5,899 bases of DNA from Hyphomonas sp. (GTDB lineage Bacteria > Pseudomonadota > Alphaproteobacteria > Caulobacterales > Hyphomonadaceae): positions 1 through 5,899 of the forward strand of contig JANSXJ010000233.1 in assembly GCA_024743015.1 (NCBI GenBank), given 5' to 3'. Numbering within the stretch: position 1 is the first letter of the stretch; each line of letters starts with the position of its first letter. Shown piece by piece: positions 1 through 5,899 of this stretch. Below the pieces are notes generated by a model. That model ran no database searches. It had not been told where the DNA came from and worked only from the letters and a program-made list of their open reading frames with translations. A program made the position numbers and the translations under genes.

Positions 1-930
1 CTGCTTGATCTCGCCATTGCCTTCCAGATTGGCCGGACGGGTTTCCATGCGTGCGACGTGTGGCTGTTGCAGCTGGAGTTCCGCCGCGTCCTCGATGGTT
101 ATGAGACGTTCTTTATGACTGATCGCCGCTGATAAGGCGTTCAGGAGCGTGGTTTTACCAGAACCTGTTCCGCCAGAAATAATCGCGGTCACCCGGCACT
201 TCACGGCACCGAAAAGGAAGTCTGCGACTGGCTGCGGAATGGCCTGAAACTCGACCAGCTTTTCGAGCGTGAATGGCTTCTTCGAGAATTTCCGGATCGA
301 GACCAGCGGTCCATCAATGGCGATGGGTTCAATCGCGGCGTTCACGCGTGACCCATCTGCGAGACGGGCATCCACCAATGGAGATCCTTCATCGACCCGG
401 CGACCAACCGCAGAAACGATCTTGTTGATGATCCGGCGAAGGTGAAGATTGTCGCGGAATCGAGCATTTGACAGTTCAAGTTCACCGCCGCGTTCGATGT
501 AGACCTGATTGTAGCCATTGATCAGAATATCGGCGATTGAGTCGTCCTGAAGGAGCGGTTCAAGCGGCCCGAGTCCAACCATTTCATTGACGATGTCATC
601 GGTAAAGTCTTTGACCTCGGCAGCACCCATGGGGAGGCGCTGGTCGGCAATTGCCTTGGTGACGAAAACACCAATCTGGGTTCGCAGCTCGTCCGGCGTC
701 ATTTGATCGAGGTTTGAGAGATCCAGCTCATCGATCAGTTTGTTGTGGATCTGGAGTTTGGCTTCCAGCATGTCGCTGTCGATCTCGGGGCGCGGTTCTG
801 CTCGAGGCTCCGGATCTGGTTTGACAGCGGGTGCTTCGAACGTCGACGCGTCTGCTTCCGGCGCTTTATCCAGCGCTGGCTCAACCGGCGCGTCGGCAGT
901 TTCGCGGCGTTTCAGAACGAACCGGCTCAT
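1..930 (-). CDS. cpaF: CpaF, Tad/Flp pilus secretion ATPase (partial; C-terminus beyond the left edge)
   Basis: This is the hexameric secretion ATPase of the CpaF/TadA family, which drives pilin polymerisation from the cytoplasmic face of the inner membrane. Reading the minus strand from 930 gives 310 open codons to the window edge. Residues about 10-50 are rich in Pro, Glu and Ala and look disordered. The N-terminal domain follows, including [10 protein letters not shown] (118-127) and [16 protein letters not shown] (134-149). The ATPase core has a canonical Walker A, GGTGSGKT (253-260), then the acidic box [10 protein letters not shown] (276-285). The Walker B and His boxes should follow outside the window, since family members usually run to roughly 450-500 residues. 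The start ATG (930-928) overlaps the cpaE stop as ATGA, and AAGG lies 7 nt upstream of it, so translational coupling to cpaE is likely. No frameshift is seen. The assignment is firm; only the missing end is uncertain. Confidence 0.95.
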   Translation of the reverse strand, partial: MSRFVLKRRETADAPVEPALDKAPEADASTFEAPAVKPDPEPRAEPRPEIDSDMLEAKLQIHNKLIDELDLSNLDQMTPDELRTQIGVFVTKAIADQRLPMGAAEVKDFTDDIVNEMVGLGPLEPLLQDDSIADILINGYNQVYIERGGELELSNARFRDNLHLRRIINKIVSAVGRRVDEGSPLVDARLADGSRVNAAIEPIAIDGPLVSIRKFSKKPFTLEKLVEFQAIPQPVADFLFGAVKCRVTAIISGGTGSGKTTLLNALSAAISHKERLITIEDAAELQLQQPHVARMETRPANLEGNGEIKQ

Positions 931-2120
931 GACGCCACCTTCATGGTGTCCGTCTCGTCCGCAGCTGCCTTGTTGAGACGAAGCTTCTGGATGAGATCGG
1001 AAATATCCTTCGGAATGGGCGAGCCCGGTTTCATATCGCTAACCGGCTGGCCCAGATTGACCGCACTCAGCGCCGTCGGCCAGTCTGACCGGATCGAGGC
1101 GAATACCTCCATCTCGAGCGCAGATGTGGCCTGGTCTTCCGTCACCTTGGCACCAAACATGCCTTTCTGGCGTCGATTCAATACGGCGCGGATAGACGGA
1201 AATTCGGGGTCGGAGGCAAATTGTTCGACCCATTGCCGAGACGCGTTTAGGGCGGGAACCGACAGCTCTGTAACCAGGATCACTTCGTCGCTGCCGAGGA
1301 AAATGTCGCTGCTCCATTCCGTCGGCCAGCGCGGCGTGTCGACGATGACGAAATCATACGTCTCACAGGCCACATTGAGGCATTGCAAGATGACGTCCCG
1401 GGATGGCGGTGTTTCCATCTCGCTCCAGCGCGGCATGGCAAGAAGGTCAAAGCCGAACGGGTGATGCGTCGTCATGGTTTTCAGAAACACGTCATCGATG
1501 TTGAATGGGTTTTTCTGGAAGATCGAAGGGAGAAAATTAGACTCGCAATTCAGATAGGTCGCGCAGCTTCCATCAACGAAATTAAGATCAAAGAGCACGA
1601 CGCGAGGCTTGTCCTTGAGTTGAGCCAGCTGGTACGCCGTCTCGCAGGCTAAAAGCGTCGCGCCAGCCCCACCGACAGAAGAGACAAACGTCCAACATTG
1701 CGAATTGGAATTTGCGGCGCCTTGATTGCTGGTTTGTGCCAGCGAGTCAGCCGCGCGAGACAAAGCTTTGTGAACGGCGTCATAGCTGACCTGCGTGTCG
1801 AGAATGTCCCAGCACGGTAGACCCATCAACACGCGCAGCGCGCTGACCGGTAGATTCTGACCGATGACGATTGTCGGGATGTTTTGGCCCGTCATGGCCA
1901 GCGCCGTCAGGCACTCGGCCAGGTCCGTTTCAGGCGCGTGCTCGAAAACACAGACGTGTTGGCCCTCACCGTTCAGACCATCCATCAGGCCCGCATACGA
2001 TTCATGGGTGACCGTTTGCTGGCCACCTTTCTCTCGCCACGCTTGTGCGATTGGCTCGTGAAAGTTCTGGCTGAGAATATGTAGCGTGGCTTTGGCGAAT
2101 ACAGGACGAGCTGCGGTCAT
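927..2120 (-). CDS. cpaE: CpaE/TadZ-like pilus localisation protein with a degenerate P-loop
   Basis: A 397-residue protein of the CpaE/TadZ branch of the MinD/ParA superfamily. Relatives place the Tad pilus machine at a cell pole or focus. Residues about 10-125 resemble the receiver-like N-terminal domain of the family. A short Gln/Asn/Ser linker (about 130-141) leads to the MinD-like domain. Its P-loop reads SSVGGAGATLL (147-157): both lysines of the deviant Walker A (KGGxGKT) are replaced, by Val149 and Ala154. The next strand reads FDLNF (177-181), where MinD-like CpaE proteins usually have LDLDL. The Walker B strand, DFVIVDTPR (256-264), is intact. The gene begins 2 bp after the cpaC stop, with AGGGGG about 10 nt before the ATG, and its stop overlaps the cpaF start. 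Position between the secretin and the ATPase supports the call. Whether it hydrolyses ATP is open. Confidence 0.9.
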   Translation of the reverse strand: MTAARPVFAKATLHILSQNFHEPIAQAWREKGGQQTVTHESYAGLMDGLNGEGQHVCVFEHAPETDLAECLTALAMTGQNIPTIVIGQNLPVSALRVLMGLPCWDILDTQVSYDAVHKALSRAADSLAQTSNQGAANSNSQCWTFVSSVGGAGATLLACETAYQLAQLKDKPRVVLFDLNFVDGSCATYLNCESNFLPSIFQKNPFNIDDVFLKTMTTHHPFGFDLLAMPRWSEMETPPSRDVILQCLNVACETYDFVIVDTPRWPTEWSSDIFLGSDEVILVTELSVPALNASRQWVEQFASDPEFPSIRAVLNRRQKGMFGAKVTEDQATSALEMEVFASIRSDWPTALSAVNLGQPVSDMKPGSPIPKDISDLIQKLRLNKAAADETDTMKVAS

Positions 2121-2122
2121 GA

Positions 2123-3493
2123 CTAGCGCGCCCCCTGGCTGGTAACCGTCGACTGATTGCGAATATTGCCTTCTACCGAACGGCCGAGCTCCGGTTTTGG
2201 AGCATCTTCGATCCGGCTCAACGCGTATCTATCCACCTGGTTCGGCTCCTCCGAGAGCATGATCGGATCCGACAATTGTTCGTTGGATTCAGGAGGCAGC
2301 ACCAAATGCGGCGTGATGATCACGACGAGCTCGGTTTCATTCTTTTTGAAACGGCTCGAGCGGAACAGATTACCGAGGATTGGGATATCGCCCAATAGCG
2401 GCGTCTCCAGTTCGGTGGCCTGATACTCATTCTGGATCAATCCCGCGATGGCAAAGCTCTGACCATTGCCAAGCTCGACCTGTGTCTGGATTTGCCGAAC
2501 ACTCAGGGCTGGTATCTCGACATTGGAGAGGCGGACGGAATTGCGCGGATCAAGATTGCTCACTTCAGGGGCCACCTGCAAGACGATACGGTCTTCGCGT
2601 GCGATGGTTGGCGTGAATTCCAGCGAGACGCCGAACTTCTTAAACTCGATGGTGATAGTATCTTCGTCGGCAGCGACTGGCACGGGGAATTCACCGCCCG
2701 CCAGGAAGGACGCTGTTTGGCCGGATTGCGACACCAGGTTTGGCTTGGCTAGCGTCCGAATAACCCCTTGTTCTTCAAGAGCTTGGAGCGTGAAGTCGAT
2801 CGTCGTGTTGCCGGATCCACCAAACACCTGGCCGATCGCGCGGGCCGGATCGCCTGAGATCAAACTGGACGAAGTCATGAAGAGGAAATCGCCAGGTCGA
2901 CTGATATCTGTCCCAAATCCAATCTCGCGAATGTCATCGCGAGAGGCTTCCACAAAACGAACCTCGAGGAGAACCTGCGCTGGCAACTCGACTTGCAATG
3001 CATTGATCGCGAGATCCGGCGCGTGGCTGTCGACGACGGCGAGGATTTGCATCAGGGTTTCTTCATCTGCCACATTACCGCTGACATGAACCTTGTTAGC
3101 CACCGGACGGAGCTCGACCTGCTCATCCGGAAAAAGGGCTAGAATGTCGCTGCGGACGGCGTCCAGGTTGGGCATTACGAGGACGTCGACAAGCTGAACC
3201 AGGTTCCCACGCTCATTGTAGACGAGGATATTGGTGCTGCCGATCTCGCGTCCACGTACGAAATACTCTCGCGAAGACACCGGCGCGGCGTCTGCGATCT
3301 CTGGCTCGGAAACGGCGATGCGATCAAAGCTTTCCATCACCGGGACGGGCAGGGACATGCCTTTGCGAACGACAATCGTCTGATGTGTGACGGTATCCGC
3401 ATACGCACCGGCCAAGCCGGGGGTGACCCCCATCCAGCTGATGAACAGCAGCACGAAGGCTGCCAGATTTGCCCATTTGTATCGTCCCATCAT
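2123..3493 (-). CDS. cpaC: CpaC, Tad/Flp pilus outer-membrane secretin
   Basis: A 456-residue secretin of the CpaC/RcpA type, which forms the outer-membrane channel through which the Tad pilus emerges. Residues 1-32 form a signal peptide: basic MMGRYK, a hydrophobic core to about 22, and probable cleavage after AYA (30-32). Residues about 35-107 match the pilus-secretin N-terminal domain, with VRGREIGSTNILVY at 79-92. A BON-like module spans about 110-168. The secretin core runs about 172-398 and contains the family hallmark LLGDIPILGNLFR (366-378) and the strand ELVVIITPHLV (388-398). The tail (399-456) is polar. There are two adjacent ATG codons, at 3493 and 3490. GAGGG lies only 3 nt from the first and 6 nt from the second, so initiation at the second is equally or more likely. 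It heads the operon and is followed 2 bp later by cpaE. No cpaB lies upstream. Confidence 0.94.
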   Translation of the reverse strand: MMGRYKWANLAAFVLLFISWMGVTPGLAGAYADTVTHQTIVVRKGMSLPVPVMESFDRIAVSEPEIADAAPVSSREYFVRGREIGSTNILVYNERGNLVQLVDVLVMPNLDAVRSDILALFPDEQVELRPVANKVHVSGNVADEETLMQILAVVDSHAPDLAINALQVELPAQVLLEVRFVEASRDDIREIGFGTDISRPGDFLFMTSSSLISGDPARAIGQVFGGSGNTTIDFTLQALEEQGVIRTLAKPNLVSQSGQTASFLAGGEFPVPVAADEDTITIEFKKFGVSLEFTPTIAREDRIVLQVAPEVSNLDPRNSVRLSNVEIPALSVRQIQTQVELGNGQSFAIAGLIQNEYQATELETPLLGDIPILGNLFRSSRFKKNETELVVIITPHLVLPPESNEQLSDPIMLSEEPNQVDRYALSRIEDAPKPELGRSVEGNIRNQSTVTSQGAR

Positions 3494-3536
3494 ATGCCCT
3501 CAGCTCGCAGAGGTTTTGTTCTGCTTATGCGTTAAA

Positions 3537-3566
3537 CATATCGGCGCCGTCTGAAGCGCCCGTCAA
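3537..3566 (-). promoter_or_regulatory. candidate promoter of the cpaC-cpaE-cpaF operon
   Basis: On the minus strand a TTGACG box (3566-3561) matches the alphaproteobacterial -35 consensus well. A weak -10, GATATG (3542-3537), follows at 18 nt. An alternative -10, TATGTT (3540-3535), would need a 20-nt spacer. The location, about 45-70 bp upstream of the cpaC start, is what a promoter for this operon would need. The -35 is convincing and the -10 is not, so the exact start of transcription is uncertain. Confidence 0.4.
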
Positions 3567-3610
3567 AAGCGTTGGATGAATTTCAATGGAATTCGGGACC
3601 GGAGTGATGA

Positions 3611-4987
<1,377 letters not shown>

Positions 4988-5006
4988 AGCGGATCTTAAC
5001 CACAAG

Positions 5007-5043
5007 AGGTGTTCCTACCCGGTAGCGTAGGAGCACCTTTTTT
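5007..5043 (+). terminator. Intrinsic terminator after eno that overlaps the ftsB ribosome-binding site
   Basis: The arms 5007-5018 and 5027-5038 pair over 12 bp with one G-U wobble (5012 with 5033), around an 8-nt loop, and the 3' arm runs into six consecutive T (5038-5043). This is a textbook Rho-independent terminator 20 bp after the eno stop. The T run ends immediately before the ATG at 5044. The 3' arm also contains AGGAG (5029-5033), so the same bases serve as hairpin and as the likely Shine-Dalgarno of the next gene. Confidence 0.9.
5029..5033 (+). promoter_or_regulatory. Shine-Dalgarno of ftsB, buried in the terminator stem
   Basis: AGGAG lies 10 nt upstream of the ATG at 5044, slightly long but workable. 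It is the only good ribosome-binding sequence ahead of this gene. It pairs fully with TTCCT (5012-5016) when the hairpin forms, so on any transcript that begins upstream of 5007 it would be sequestered. That it limits translation is an inference. Confidence 0.6.
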
Positions 5044-5352
5044 ATGACCTCAAAATGGGCTGCCGGTGCGATGTCTCTCACGATCGCTTACTTTGCTTAT
5101 CACGCCTTTGCCGGAGAGCAGGGCCTGGGTAGCTGGACCGATAAGCAGATGGAACTTGCCGACAAGAAGGAAGTGCTGGAAGCCCTTGTCGCCGAAAATG
5201 CTGCACTGCAAAAAGACATAGCTCGCTTGACTCCAGGGCAGATTGACCCTGACTTGGTGGAATATCTCGCACGTCGCGATCTCGGCTTTGTGTATCCTGG
5301 TGAACTCGTGCTCGTTGACCGCGCTGTCAGGAATGCAGATACGCATAGGTGA
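5044..5352 (+). CDS. ftsB: FtsB/DivIC-type septum formation initiator protein
   Basis: A 102-residue bitopic membrane protein of the FtsB/DivIC family, which in relatives forms part of the FtsQLB divisome subcomplex that activates septal wall synthesis. The sequence shows a short cytoplasmic N-terminus, a membrane segment at about 5-23 and a heptad-like coiled coil at about 34-63 (MELADKKEVLEALVAENAAL, 36-55). The C-terminal block DPDLVEYLARRDLGFVYPGE (68-87) resembles the usual family ending. Size and layout fit the family, and ftsB also follows eno in E. coli. The ATG at 5044 is the first possible one, since an in-frame TAG lies at 5023. An internal ATG at 5071 would cut into the membrane segment and has no ribosome site. 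The start abuts the eno terminator, so the gene needs read-through or its own promoter, and I could not identify one. pdhA follows after 66 bp without a visible terminator. Confidence 0.88.
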   Translation: MTSKWAAGAMSLTIAYFAYHAFAGEQGLGSWTDKQMELADKKEVLEALVAENAALQKDIARLTPGQIDPDLVEYLARRDLGFVYPGELVLVDRAVRNADTHR

Positions 5353-5407
5353 TAAGACTCGACGTTGCGTCAATCCTCTGCGTATTAAGCGCAAAAATGC
5401 ATAAGAC

Positions 5408-5413
5408 AGGGAG
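5408..5413 (+). promoter_or_regulatory. pdhA ribosome-binding site
   Basis: AGGGAG lies 5 nt before the ATG at 5419 and fixes the pdhA start. The 66-bp gap between ftsB and pdhA (5353-5418) otherwise contains no convincing promoter pair or terminator, so co-transcription with ftsB is possible. Confidence 0.7.
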
Positions 5414-5418
5414 CTGTA

Positions 5419-5899
5419 ATGGCCAAAGCCGCTAGCCCGAAGCGCCGGTCCTCACCGAAAATGAAGAAGGATGAGGCGCTCAAGTATTATCGCGACATGT
5501 TGTTGATCCGACGCTTTGAAGAACGTGCAGGACAACTTTACGGCATGGGTAAAATCGCAGGGTTCTGCCATCTCTATATCGGCCAGGAGGCTGTCGTGAC
5601 GGGAATGCAGGCCTGTCTGAAAGAAGGCGATCAGGTCATCACTGGATATCGTGACCACGGTCATATGCTAGCCTGTGACCTCGATCCCAAAGGCGTCATG
5701 GCGGAGCTGACCGGACGCGAAGGTGGCCTCTCTCGCGGCAAAGGTGGCTCAATGCACATGTTCAGCCGCGAGAAGAATTTTTTTGGCGGACACGGAATCG
5801 TTGGTGCCCAGGTGCCGATTGGAACCGGTCTCGCATTTTCCAACAAGTATCTCGGCAAGGACAATGTTTGTCTCGCCTATTTCGGTGATGGCGCAGCAA
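5419..5899 (+). CDS. pdhA: Pyruvate dehydrogenase E1 component, alpha subunit (partial; C-terminus beyond the right edge)
   Basis: This is the alpha chain of the heterotetrameric (alpha2beta2) E1 of the pyruvate dehydrogenase complex. With thiamine diphosphate it decarboxylates pyruvate and passes the acetyl group to E2 lipoyl domains, in the cytoplasm. The window holds 160 codons, about half of the usual length of around 340 residues. A basic N-terminus (1-18) precedes the conserved core: YRDMLLIRRFEERAGQLYG (24-42), CHLYIGQEAV (50-59), ITGYRDHGH (74-82), RGKGGSMHMF (106-115) and GGHGIVGAQVPIGTGLAF (123-140). It ends at GDGAA (156-160), the start of the thiamine-diphosphate/Mg2+ motif GDGxxN. 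The pyruvate-type alpha subunit is favoured over branched-chain 2-oxoacid dehydrogenase E1 by the YRDHGH and GKGGSMHMF segments. pdhB and the E2 gene would be expected downstream. Start fixed by AGGGAG at 5408-5413. Confidence 0.95.
   Translation, partial: MAKAASPKRRSSPKMKKDEALKYYRDMLLIRRFEERAGQLYGMGKIAGFCHLYIGQEAVVTGMQACLKEGDQVITGYRDHGHMLACDLDPKGVMAELTGREGGLSRGKGGSMHMFSREKNFFGGHGIVGAQVPIGTGLAFSNKYLGKDNVCLAYFGDGAA

Noticed and set aside
745..1464. 239-residue open frame on the plus strand, opposite cpaE and the cpaF start
   Set aside because: It lies wholly antisense to well-supported pilus genes, has no recognisable domain and crosses two real gene boundaries. The smaller plus-strand frames at 740-976 and 1383-1652 are shadows of the same kind.
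2466..3089. 207-residue open frame on the plus strand, opposite cpaC
   Set aside because: It is antisense to the secretin core, rich in Ser/Arg/Thr as expected of a reverse-frame shadow, with no motif or ribosome site that I can identify.
3530..3540. TTAA-containing stretch resembling half of a CtrA site (TTAA-N7-TTAA)
   Set aside because: The second TTAA half is absent at the required spacing on either strand.
3578..3594. GAATT ... AATTC inverted repeat
   Set aside because: Short, AT-rich arms overlapping a simple palindromic hexamer; expected by chance and not placed at a recognisable promoter element.
5356..5360. GACTC, a CcrM-type GANTC methylation site upstream of pdhA
   Set aside because: A single 4-base-specific site is common by chance, and no adjacent promoter could be identified, so no cell-cycle control is claimed.

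Overview
The window looks like a chromosomal segment of an alphaproteobacterium. The enolase, the FtsB-like protein and the pyruvate dehydrogenase E1 alpha read as alphaproteobacterial types, the composition is moderately GC-rich, and the pilus genes are of the Caulobacter Cpa (Tad) kind. A Caulobacterales/Hyphomonadaceae-like host is my best guess, but this rests on recalled family resemblance and not on a search.

The left half (1-3493) is a minus-strand pilus-assembly operon read from right to left: cpaC (outer-membrane secretin), cpaE (MinD/ParA-like localisation protein) and cpaF (secretion ATPase, running off the left edge). The genes are packed tightly: 2 bp separate cpaC from cpaE, and cpaE and cpaF share an ATGA overlap. 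The order C-E-F skips the cpaD that sits between cpaC and cpaE in the Caulobacter cluster, and nothing like cpaA or cpaB precedes cpaC.

A 219-bp divergent intergenic region (3494-3712) separates the pilus operon from the right half. It must hold the 5' signals of both transcription units. I see one reasonable minus-strand promoter candidate, one weak plus-strand candidate, and two perfect inverted repeats.

The right half (3713-5899) is on the plus strand: eno (complete enolase), a strong intrinsic terminator, an FtsB/DivIC-type septum protein, and the first 160 codons of pdhA. The eno-ftsB adjacency is also found in E. coli, and it places central carbon metabolism next to a division gene. 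The most notable detail is that the terminator hairpin after eno ends directly at the ftsB start codon, and the only good Shine-Dalgarno sequence for ftsB lies inside the hairpin's 3' arm.

I found no mobile element, CRISPR array, tRNA or rRNA, and no clearly undescribed system. The points worth following up are the hairpin/ribosome-site overlap, the CpaE that lacks both signature lysines of its P-loop, and the missing cpaD.
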